64,000 nucleotides of DNA, taken from NCBI GenBank assembly GCA_024207135.1, contig CP042428.1:2666001-2730000 (forward strand), given 5' to 3'. The notes under the pieces were generated by a model. That model was not told the DNA's origin and searched no databases. It saw only the letters and a list, made by a program, of their open reading frames with translations. The translations under genes and the position numbers were made by a program. How positions within the stretch are numbered: the stretch's first letter is position 1; every line of letters begins with the position of its first letter. The DNA comes from Arthrobacter sp. C2 (lineage in GTDB: Bacteria; Actinomycetota; Actinomycetes; Actinomycetales; Micrococcaceae). Shown here piece by piece: positions 8,506 through 15,798 of the stretch.

Positions 8506-9186
8506 ATGATTGACGTCATGAACCTTCCCGACTGGAGAACAAGCAACGCTGGGACACGCGTCCGGGCTGCCCTATGGCTGGCATCAGAGATTGGCGAGGG
8601 GGGCGTCTTTACGAAAGCCCGGCTCCGGGAAGCGTTTCCGGGAGTCGAACAGATTGATCGCCGTATGCGGGATCTAAGAAAGGACGACTGGATCATTGCA
8701 ACGTACGCGCAAGAACGCTCACTGGCCGTGGACGAGCTCCGGCTGGTCAAGATCGGTGGCCCTGTCTGGGAAGTCGGGTATAAATCCACAACAACCCGAA
8801 CCGCCAGCAACCGTGAGCGCCGGGAGACTCTTGCCAGGGACAACTTTGCTTGTGTCTTCTGCGGCATAGGCGCCGGAGAATCCTACAGTGACGATCCGGC
8901 TCGTTCGGGACAGTTGAGCGTTACCTGGTGCGGGTCGGCTGGGCCAGCAGGACGTTATGTGACTTCTTGCAAACTGTGCCGCAATCCGCTTGACGGAGCC
9001 GACTCAGGTAATGACGCTTTTGAGGCCGCCGCACGGCTCGACCCTGCTGAAACTCAGGTGCTAGCCCAGTGGATAGCCGTCGGCTACAGGACGCCGCAAA
9101 AACTCGATAAGACCTGGACTCTTGTGAGGCTGCTTTCGAAGGCGCAGCGCGACGATCTACTACATCGACTTAAAACGATCACCTAA
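8506..9186 (+). CDS. Winged-helix plus HNH-like zinc-finger protein lacking catalytic histidine
   Basis: 226 residues from the ATG at 8506 (MIDVMNL). Earlier in-frame starts at 8428 and 8473 would run through the palindrome at 8468, so I prefer 8506. Residues 8-95 predict a winged helix: two helices, a recognition-like segment around LREAFPGVEQIDRRMRDL, then beta strands ending PVWEVGY. Residues 103-160 resemble the zinc frame of an HNH nuclease (RRETLARDNFACVFCG, then CKLC at 155-158; C116, C119, C155, C158). Where HNH enzymes carry D-H, this protein reads LSVTWCG, and no histidine lies between the cysteine pairs. It is divergent from the SNF2/ParB operon and directly upstream of a dead 5mC methyltransferase. 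It may be a DNA-recognition subunit or a regulator. Confidence 0.7.
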   Translation: MIDVMNLPDWRTSNAGTRVRAALWLASEIGEGGVFTKARLREAFPGVEQIDRRMRDLRKDDWIIATYAQERSLAVDELRLVKIGGPVWEVGYKSTTTRTASNRERRETLARDNFACVFCGIGAGESYSDDPARSGQLSVTWCGSAGPAGRYVTSCKLCRNPLDGADSGNDAFEAAARLDPAETQVLAQWIAVGYRTPQKLDKTWTLVRLLSKAQRDDLLHRLKTIT

Positions 9187-9247
9187 ATAGGATCCAAGGC
9201 GCGTCAGGCGACCAAACCATCACAGATGACATGAGATGATGGGCCGC

Positions 9248-10204
9248 ATGGTTGCAACCTCCCCCGCCCTCAACGTGCCCGAAATCTGCGCCGGAGCGGG
9301 AGGTCAATCCGTCGGCATGGAAAAGGCAGGATATCGGACACTCCCTCGCGGCGGATCTCGATATTGATGCAGCCGCGACCCTTCGCCTGAACCGTCCTGA
9401 TTGGAATGTGCATCAGGGCGACGTCCGGGAAATCAGTGGACGGGGTTACAAAGGCATTGATCTCTAGGCCGGTGGAATTCCCTGCCCGCCTTTCAGCATT
9501 GCCGGCAAGCAGCTGGGCGCTGATGACGAACGCGACCTTTTCCCCGCAGCGCTCCGCCTTGTCCGCGAACCGTCACTTACAGCCGTACTACTCGAAAACG
9601 CAAGGGGCTTGGCCTCGGCTCGGTTCACTCCGGACCGCCAGTTAATCTTGGAGGCCCTCGACAAGCCGGGTTACGACTCTGACTGGCAGCTGTTTAACTC
9701 AAGCGAGCTTGGGGTCCCCCAGTTGCGTCCCCGGGGCCCAGGGCACTCCCCCGACGGTGGGCGGCGTCCTGTGGCCGTTGATGAAAAGCGGAGGCTGGCC
9801 ACGCGCAGAGGCATGGGCAGCGAGAGCCAACTACATTGCTCCAACAGTTGTAGGAGGCTCGAAAAAACACGGCGGCGCCGACCTCGGTCCCACCCGTGCG
9901 AAGGCCGCGTGGCTGCAGCTCGGGGCCGACGGCAAGGGAATCGCAAATGAAGTGCCTGCCCCTGACACAGCCCTCAACCATGTACCGCGACTGACGAACG
10001 AAATGGTAGCGCGCGTCTAGGGGTTTCCCCAGAGTGGCAGTTCGCAGGTCGCAAAACCTCCGTTTACCGCCAGACCGACAACGCCTTTCCCCCGCTTGTC
10101 GCATGCGCGATCGGAAGTTTCATTGCGCATGCCCTCGGCGTAAAGAGCCACTCGAACAACATGGAAATCGATTTGGTCGACAGGTATTTTCAAGCCGTTA
10201 GCTA
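9248..10204 (+). pseudogene. Wrecked DNA cytosine-5 methyltransferase, paralogue of the 12410-13417 gene
   Basis: The pieces align end to end with the intact methyltransferase at 12410. Frame one gives the AdoMet motif (EICAGAGGQSVGMEKAGY). A one-base insertion at about 9334 shifts to a frame encoding GHSLAADLDIDAAATLRLN. A TAG at 9465-9467 stops it just before the catalytic region, where IPCPPFS is still readable after the stop. Near 9720-9735 roughly 20 codons are lost and the frame changes again, giving GTPPTVGGVL then the target-recognition segment (VVGGSKKHGGADLGPTRAK). A TAG at 10018-10020 and another shift precede the terminal AVS. At least four lesions make it non-functional. It probably once protected DNA for the winged-helix/SNF2 module or an older copy of the NaeI-like system. 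Confidence 0.9.
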
Positions 10205-10248
10205 AATTTCATTTTCCTTTCGGATCTCGCCAGCCTTGACTGATATTC

Positions 10249-10458
10249 CTAACGACCGCGCCGCAACAAGTCGTTTTCGACAGCGAGTATCCATTCCCTG
10301 TCTCCGACTCGGATCTCAACCAAGGCCTTTCCCTTTGAATCAGTGCCTCGCTCTTCAGCCTCAAAGTAAGGCCAGCCATCTCTGGCCTGCGCAACGGCGT
10401 CCCGCGTTTTAACCACATGGCACCATCCCAATGGCTGGATCTGCTCGGCACCCTGCAC
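10249..10458 (-). CDS. Small hypothetical protein, doubtful
   Basis: A 69-residue frame with protein-like composition in its second half (RDGWPYFEAEERG, then VEIRVGDREWILAVEND). No family is recognised, the ribosome-binding site is weak, and part of it could be the tail of a lost gene. The rest of 10205-10655 holds nothing I can support, only scattered stop codons in all frames. Confidence 0.3.
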   Translation of the reverse strand: MQGAEQIQPLGWCHVVKTRDAVAQARDGWPYFEAEERGTDSKGKALVEIRVGDREWILAVENDLLRRGR

Positions 10459-10655
10459 GTTTCAAAATTCTTTTCCATCCCTCAACATTGCTGCGGCCTT
10501 AAAGCCACGGGCTGTTCTTGCGCCCAATGCTCACTAGCGGCCGCATTTGAACAACCGACGTTCAATTCGTTGTCGTCAAACCAAAGGGGTGAGTTGGCGA
10601 CGGGTGGGACGATCAGCCTCGTTCTATACGGTGATTTGGCATCCCAGAGGATCGT

Positions 10656-11186
10656 CTACGTTTGAACTTTCTCGAGCGTTGATCGCACGCTTTCAAGGGT
10701 ATCTCCGTGGGGGTGCATCCAATCAGGGGCGGCACCAGGGCGCACCTCCAACCAGGCCGTTTCATTAGCGCCAGAGCCCGTATGCTGCCCCATACGGCCG
10801 ATGACATGCTCTTTGATGACACTTTTCGGCAGCAACCATGCGTGTATTTTGAAAGGTGAGATTCCCAGGCAGAGACAATATGCATAGTCCTGGTCGCGAA
10901 TTTGCTGGAACTTATAGAAGCCCACGTCCCAAAGGGTGGACATCTTTATTTGGATTAGATGTCCATTGATCCAACGATCCCCTTGTCCATCTGGAGCTCC
11001 CTCTACAAAAAGTCCAACAGCACGCGCCCATTCAGTTATCAAGGTCTTCCCAACCCGACCCTTGGTGGCCGAAGGAACTCCTCGAATCCATTCGAAAGAA
11101 CTCCCCGTCCATGCGTCGTTCCGCACGATCTCCCCAAGAAGCTTTTCGGAGGCGGAGGTCATGATCTTATAGTCACTTAAAGTCAT
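10656..11186 (-). CDS. Putative restriction endonuclease partner of the adjacent methyltransferase
   Basis: 176 residues, not assigned to a named family. The core looks like a small PD-(D/E)xK fold: a helix with GKTLITEWA (E52), then GDRWINGHLIQIKMST, where D70 and Q79-I-K81 fit a D...QxK variant, followed by an alternating hydrophobic strand (YAYCLCLGI). Its ATG overlaps the methyltransferase stop (TAATG), so translation is coupled and the methyltransferase is made first, the usual order for a restriction-modification pair. Length and position favour a type II endonuclease. If the QxK reading is wrong it could be a specificity or accessory protein. Base composition is lower in GC than the flanking metabolic genes, consistent with transfer. 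Confidence 0.6.
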   Translation of the reverse strand: MTLSDYKIMTSASEKLLGEIVRNDAWTGSSFEWIRGVPSATKGRVGKTLITEWARAVGLFVEGAPDGQGDRWINGHLIQIKMSTLWDVGFYKFQQIRDQDYAYCLCLGISPFKIHAWLLPKSVIKEHVIGRMGQHTGSGANETAWLEVRPGAAPDWMHPHGDTLESVRSTLEKVQT

Positions 11187-12121
11187 TACGCTAGCCCCCG
11201 TTTGGATGGACTAGCGGCATAAATCCGAACCTCCTCCTCCATGTCGGCAGAGCTTCTCAGATGGGGACTGAGTCGCGCCTTGATGGTGACTAACGACTCA
11301 GGATTTTGATCGATCATTACAAATTTCCTTCCGAGGTCATGCGCCACCGCTCCCGTAGTTCCACTTCCTGCAAAAAAATCGAGAACCCAATCGCCTGGCT
11401 CGCTACTAGCTTGAATAATCCGCCGAAGGATGCCTTCCGGTTTTTGGGTAGGATACCCTGTTTTTTCCTTCCCCATTGTCGACACAATAGTGTGCCACCA
11501 GACATCGCTGGGAAGAACATCTGTGGCTGACGGCCTAAGACTCAGGCCCGGAGTCTTATACGGTTCTCCATCAACGTCCCGTGTGTTGAAAATGTAGTTC
11601 TCTGAGTTCTTCACATAGACCAATATATTGTCATGCTTTGTTGGCCATTTCGTTCGGGCTCTTGCGCCATAATCGTACGCCCAAATAATTTCATTCAAAA
11701 AGCAGTTACTTCCGAATATCGAATCCAAATAGACCTTGGCGTAATGCACTTCACGGTAATCAAGGTGCAAATACAAGGTCCCGTCGTCGGTCAACAGCCG
11801 CCAGGCTTCCATCAAACGTGGCTTCAGGAAAGCCCAATAGTCATCAAAAGTATCGTCGTAGGCTAACTTCGCGCCCTTGACCGTTTCGTACCTCTCGCCC
11901 TTGAAACCTAACCTGTTACCAGTAGCAGATCGCATCGTTTTCAACGAGTGCCGAACTTGAGTTTTTCCGGTGTTAAATGGCGGGTCAATGTAGATCAGTC
12001 GGAAAGTTTCATCCGGCAAAGAACGAAGTACGCCCAAATTGTCACCTTCAACAACCAGGCTCGGTCCGGAGTGACTCCAGCTCAGAGTCGTTTGATTTTC
12101 ACGTGCTGTCGCATCAATCAT
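11186..12121 (-). CDS. Site-specific DNA amino-methyltransferase (N6-A or N4-C), beta class
   Basis: 311 residues. The catalytic motif IYIDPPFN (D46-F49) comes before the AdoMet-binding motif LDFFAGSGTTGAVA (248-260), the order that defines the beta class. The GYPTQKP motif at about 222-228 is also typical. DPPF is commoner in N6-adenine enzymes, so adenine methylation is the likelier product. The target-recognition part lies between about 120 and 215. It forms a coupled two-gene unit with the 176-residue protein after it and presumably protects the host from that protein. There is no type I S subunit or type III Res gene nearby, so a type II system is most economical. An ATG with an upstream purine-rich stretch begins the gene. 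Confidence 0.88.
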   Translation of the reverse strand: MIDATARENQTTLSWSHSGPSLVVEGDNLGVLRSLPDETFRLIYIDPPFNTGKTQVRHSLKTMRSATGNRLGFKGERYETVKGAKLAYDDTFDDYWAFLKPRLMEAWRLLTDDGTLYLHLDYREVHYAKVYLDSIFGSNCFLNEIIWAYDYGARARTKWPTKHDNILVYVKNSENYIFNTRDVDGEPYKTPGLSLRPSATDVLPSDVWWHTIVSTMGKEKTGYPTQKPEGILRRIIQASSEPGDWVLDFFAGSGTTGAVAHDLGRKFVMIDQNPESLVTIKARLSPHLRSSADMEEEVRIYAASPSKRGLA

Positions 12122-12409
12122 GATGACGACCCTACTTCCTACCGGTCCATAGCTACGACAACGACAGTCCCAACCGCCCCCCCCTATCTTGGCGGCCGTT
12201 CCATTCTCGAAAACGAACGATTAATGAGACCGGTTGACCCCTCTCGCGGGGTCTTTAGGAGTTCGCGGCACGACTGTAGACTTCAACGTCTAGTGGCGGC
12301 ATTCTCAGCCTGAGCTCCCCCGGTGACTAACTGTCAGTGCTGCATGGCACTGTGGGAGGCGCACCACACAAGGTCCCGGTAACTGCCCCGTAATGAGAAG
12401 ATAGACGAC

Positions 12410-13417
12410 ATGAACACCACCAACTCCCTTTCCGTACTTGAAATCTGCGCTGGTGCAGGTGGCCAGTCAGTTGGCCTGGAAAAGGCCGGCTTCGGCCATG
12501 CTTTGGCAGTCGAGATCGACAAGGACGCGGCGGCAACGCTGAAGCTCAACCGTGAGGCATGGAACGTCCACCATGGGGACGTTCGGGAGATCAACGGCAA
12601 GGACTACAAGGGTGTGGATTTGCTCGCCGGCGGTGTGCCGTGTCCTCCATTCAGCGTTGCGGGAAAGCAGCTTGGTGCTGACGATGAGCGTGACTTGTTC
12701 CCGGAAGCATTGAGGCTCGTCAAAGAAGCCAATCCGTCGGCGGTCATGCTTGAAAACGTTAAGGGGCTAGCTTCGGCTAGGTTTGCGACCTACCGACAGT
12801 CGATTCTGGATGAACTCAAAGAGCTTGGGTACCATGCGGATTGGCAGCTGTTTTATTCGAGTGAGTTTGGCGTGGCCCAGCTGCGCCCCCGTTTTATCCT
12901 GGTGGCTGTCAAAACCCGCTTTCAGAAGAAGTTTGCTTGGCCCGCGCCGCAAGGTACTCCGCCGACGGTCGGTGAAGTTTTGCTGCCATACATGGCTAGT
13001 GGTGGCTGGGCCGGGGCGGAAGCATGGGCGGCCAAGGCTAACAGTGTTGCCCCGACCGTCGTGGGCGGTTCCAAGAAGCACGGCGGAGCCGATCTCGGCC
13101 CGACTCGCGCCAAGGCCGGATGGCTGCAGCTCGGCGTCGATGGCAAGGGAGTTGCTAACGAGGTTCCAGGGCCGGATACTCCTTTCGACCACATTCCGCG
13201 TCTGACCAACCAGATGGTCGCCCGAATCCAGGGCTTCCCTCCGGAGTGGCAGTTCTCCGGACTGAAGACATCCGTATACCGTCAGATCGGCAACGCGTTC
13301 CCGCCGCCGGTTGCTACAGCTATCGGGACATCGATCGCAACCGCGCTGGGCGTCAAAGCGGCGGCTAAGAAATACGATTCGGCGGATGTAGTACGCCATC
13401 TTCGTGCCGTGAGCTAG
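12410..13417 (+). CDS. DNA cytosine-5 methyltransferase, probably of a NaeI-type system
   Basis: 335 residues with all the expected blocks: motif I EICAGAGGQSVGLEKAG (11-27), catalytic VPCPPFS (C78), ENV (about 115), a QLRPRF block, a target-recognition region around GGSKKHGGADLG, and motif X QIGNAFPPPVATAIG near the end. It transfers a methyl group from AdoMet to C5 of cytosine. The intact NaeI-like endonuclease follows on the same strand 252 bases later, so the probable target is a GCCGGC-like site; specificity is inferred from the neighbour only. A degraded paralogue lies at 9248-10204. GAGAAG lies eight to ten bases before the ATG. Confidence 0.92.
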   Translation: MNTTNSLSVLEICAGAGGQSVGLEKAGFGHALAVEIDKDAAATLKLNREAWNVHHGDVREINGKDYKGVDLLAGGVPCPPFSVAGKQLGADDERDLFPEALRLVKEANPSAVMLENVKGLASARFATYRQSILDELKELGYHADWQLFYSSEFGVAQLRPRFILVAVKTRFQKKFAWPAPQGTPPTVGEVLLPYMASGGWAGAEAWAAKANSVAPTVVGGSKKHGGADLGPTRAKAGWLQLGVDGKGVANEVPGPDTPFDHIPRLTNQMVARIQGFPPEWQFSGLKTSVYRQIGNAFPPPVATAIGTSIATALGVKAAAKKYDSADVVRHLRAVS

Positions 13418-13669
13418 GGCTGCTAAACGAAACTCGCTCCCGTTCGTGTTTGCGTGGGCAAGCCTCAGCGCTGAACGTGGAGGTGAGCAGATCTCAACCA
13501 TTCGGGTAGGCGTATCGCAGCACGACGCATCCATCTAACCTCTCACGACTCATTCGGCAGAATTGATGCAGCGACTCCCTGGCGCATAGCGGTCGTGACA
13601 CGCGATCTGACATCGACATGCAGAAGTGTCGAGGTGCGAGAGCACGGTTGCATTCTGTAGTCTCAGACG

Positions 13670-14611
13670 GTGAATCAGTCATTTGAAGTCTTCGTTCCCA
13701 AACCAGACCCCGCTCTTGATGAGGTCGCCGCTGAGCTGAAACGGCTCGACCCTGAAGGTGTACGTTGGGCAGCCGTAATTCGGCACACGTATGACATGAT
13801 TTATAACGGCCAGGAATCGGGGCGTTATCGCTGGGATCAGTTAATGAAGACTGAAAAGACTCATTTCGGGACTGTCCTGGAAATTAATGCCCAAAGAGAA
13901 TTTGAGTTTGAAGATGGGGATAAAACCGATTACAGGATTGCTGGCCATCAAGTTGATGCGAAGTGGAGTCAAGACTGGGGTAAGTGGATGCTCCCCCCGG
14001 AGGTTTTCGGTGAGCTAGCGTTGGTTGTAACAGCTAGCGATGAGAAATCTGTCTGGTCCCTTGGGCTCATCCGCATAACGGCAGATGTCCGCCATGAAAA
14101 AGACAATCGCGATAAGAAGAGTCGGCTCAACAAGTTTGGGCGTGATAACGTCGCTTGGGTCTGGATGGATGCGCCACTTCGTCCAAACGTCCTTTTACAG
14201 CTTCCAGAAAGCATCGTTGAAGACATTCTGGACCATCCGCACGGCACCCAGCGGACTCACCGCCTCTTCAGAGCGACCGCGGACATGATCGTTCACCGCA
14301 ACATCGTTGCCACCGTAGGTCATCAGTTAGACCCGCAAAAGAGAGTGCGCTACAATGGAGGGTCCAGATCTGCCTTGCAGCCTGAAGGCATCATCATCCT
14401 CAGCGGGCTTTATCATCGGCAATTGGCCGAGGATCTTGGCATTGCGGTTCCCCTCCAAGATGAGTACATTTCAGTTCGCGTTACGCCATCCACTGACGCC
14501 ACAGGGGCTGTAATCAATGGCCGTCGGTGGCGGCGCGCTCGGCCGGATGAGGCAATCGACGAGCCTGCCCCCATCATCGAGGAACCGCGACGAGGCGATC
14601 GCAATAGCTAA
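13670..14611 (+). CDS. NaeI-family type II restriction endonuclease
   Basis: 313 residues, close to NaeI's length. The catalytic set known for NaeI (Glu70, Asp86, Asp95, Lys97) is present shifted by one: E71, D87, D96 and K98 in TDYRIAGHQVDAKWS. The ligase-like segment of NaeI is also recognisable at 40-49 (TYDMIYNGQE), with Ile44 where NaeI has the well-known Leu43. Residues from about 165 onward correspond to the DNA-binding Topo domain that binds a second site as effector. The start is a GTG with no Shine-Dalgarno; the TA-rich box about 10 bases upstream suggests a leaderless transcript. The methyltransferase at 12410 is the presumed partner. Confidence 0.88.
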   Translation: MNQSFEVFVPKPDPALDEVAAELKRLDPEGVRWAAVIRHTYDMIYNGQESGRYRWDQLMKTEKTHFGTVLEINAQREFEFEDGDKTDYRIAGHQVDAKWSQDWGKWMLPPEVFGELALVVTASDEKSVWSLGLIRITADVRHEKDNRDKKSRLNKFGRDNVAWVWMDAPLRPNVLLQLPESIVEDILDHPHGTQRTHRLFRATADMIVHRNIVATVGHQLDPQKRVRYNGGSRSALQPEGIIILSGLYHRQLAEDLGIAVPLQDEYISVRVTPSTDATGAVINGRRWRRARPDEAIDEPAPIIEEPRRGDRNS

Positions 14612-14765
14612 AGCGACAAGGTTTGAATGATGGGCTGGATCCCCGAGCTCAGTTGCTTGGATGACACTGCTGGTTGGTTTCGACAGGCAGTGATGTTAAT
14701 TCGAAGCATCGGATAGCGGGTGTGGAGCGAATCGGTAGCACCCGTGGGTGCATCGGATTGCTGCG

Positions 14766-14806
14766 AAATAGCGCCTCTTGGTAGTGCTGATCCGACGACC
14801 TGGTGT
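14766..14806 (+). repeat. Repeat copy R1 of an intergenic repeat family
   Basis: Begins AAATAGCGCC and continues through GGTAGTGCTGATCCGACGAC. It shares its layout with R2-R5: AAATAGCG, a six-base variable segment, GGTA, then a segment ending in TCCG and usually CGACC. R2 begins exactly 50 bases later in the same orientation. A weaker ATAGCG copy may lie at about 14712. Confidence 0.6.
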
Positions 14807-14811
14807 GTAAT

Positions 14812-14890
14812 TGCCAAATAGCGTCTGATGGTACCGGTGTTCCGGCGACCAACAGGTCGGAACGGGAGTACCGTCTGGCCCTATTTGGCA
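14812..14890. repeat. Head-to-head repeat pair R2/R3 forming a 79-bp imperfect palindrome
   Basis: R2 (14816-14856, plus) and R3 (14887-14848, minus) meet tip to tip. The outer arms match perfectly for ten bases (TGCCAAATAG against its complement), then share GGTAC and GTTCCG blocks, with a GACC-AACA-GGTC turn. It could fold into a long cruciform or RNA hairpin. The arrangement is that of REP/BIME elements, which favour gaps between convergent genes. This gap is convergent (NaeI-like plus strand, HNH minus strand). Confidence 0.7.
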
Positions 14891-15003
14891 TCTATCTCGC
14901 CGACGGAGAAGGATTTCGTGTATTGGCGTGGCTTTCGGTACGGGTGTGTCACGAAGCGGAACACCTGTGCGGGTGCGGGCATCAGACAAGACATAGAAGA
15001 GTC

Positions 15004-15042
15004 CAAGTCGTCAGAACAGTAGTACCTTCAGACGCTATCTGG
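15004..15042 (-). repeat. Repeat copy R4
   Basis: Read on the minus strand it begins CCAGATAGCGTCTGAAGGTAC and ends GTTCTGACGACTTGG, matching R2 closely, including the six-base middle. It is the last copy before the Septu-like genes and points away from them. Confidence 0.6.
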
Positions 15043-15183
15043 CAGGTGGTCGCTTCATTGTGGCCAGCCACCCCTACCGGCCAATTGCAAATCTCACGGA
15101 ACATGTCTAGGGAACTCACAATCACCGAATACACCTAACGGAAATTGCAATAAACAATATGAGGAGATCGCAAATCTTGTAAA

Positions 15184-15798
15184 TCATAAGGAATCCAATA
15201 TCCTGTCATAGATATACTGTAATATTGGTGGCAGTCTATCAAACTTGTTTCTTCTGTAATCATTTTTCCATTCACTGAGCAAGTCGGGTGAAGCAAGATC
15301 GAAAAGTCTAACCGTCTCCCGTCCCTTATCGTCGAGAGTTTGAATTGGAGTTGGCCTACGGTTATCATTCATGAATCCACCGCAAAGATGGTTATCCAAT
15401 TTATCAAGATACGGATGAACTAAAGTAAATTCCGTAGAATAATAAATCGAATTTTTTATATTTTTCGAGGTGGGAACCACAGGGTCATAGCGAGATTTGA
15501 AGTGCTGGTTGCAGCTGCTGCACGCGACTATCCAATTCATGGTTTCGAATGTCCACCGAGGATACGTCTCTTTGGGTGCAAAGTGGTCAATATCGATTCC
15601 GCGACGGGCCAGAACGTGCCCGATCTTTGCTAAGCAAAAAGCGCATCGATGATTCTGCGAAGTCAAAGCCCAAGCTCTGAAGCTATCTTTAAGGTCTTCT
15701 AGCTCATTTGCTGAACTGTCCCATGACCGTTGGCCACCGGTTCGCGAAACTCCAACTGTTGATGAGGCTGAAATTTTCGGCTTAGATAACTGGCGCAT
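15184..15798 (-). CDS. ptuB: HNH endonuclease, PtuB-like (Septu)
   Basis: 204 residues. The zinc and catalytic frame is complete: C52-AF-C55, D71-H72 in IDIDHFAP, N88, C93-SS-C96 and H99. This is the HNH/beta-beta-alpha-Me nuclease arrangement. The gene starts directly after the ATPase stop (TAG then ATG), so the pair is translationally linked. An AAA/SMC-like ATPase immediately followed by an HNH nuclease is the defining layout of Septu, where PtuA regulates PtuB and PtuB cleaves DNA. The same pair also occurs as the effector of some retrons, but I find no reverse transcriptase here. The C-terminal residues 110-204 are of unknown role. Confidence 0.82.
   Translation of the reverse strand: MRQLSKPKISASSTVGVSRTGGQRSWDSSANELEDLKDSFRAWALTSQNHRCAFCLAKIGHVLARRGIDIDHFAPKETYPRWTFETMNWIVACSSCNQHFKSRYDPVVPTSKNIKNSIYYSTEFTLVHPYLDKLDNHLCGGFMNDNRRPTPIQTLDDKGRETVRLFDLASPDLLSEWKNDYRRNKFDRLPPILQYIYDRILDSL

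Noticed and set aside
4220-9186. DISARM or Dpd assignment for the SNF2 operon
   Set aside because: DISARM would need drmA, drmB and drmC, and Dpd would need dpdA and its partners. None is present.
14766-14890. Repeats as a CRISPR array
   Set aside because: Copies are in both orientations, diverge from one another, have no regular unique spacers beyond one 50-base step, and no cas gene is nearby.
14612-15183. Retron non-coding RNA for the Septu pair
   Set aside because: Hairpins exist, but there is no reverse transcriptase gene in the island and the same repeat also sits at 18539 away from any effector gene.
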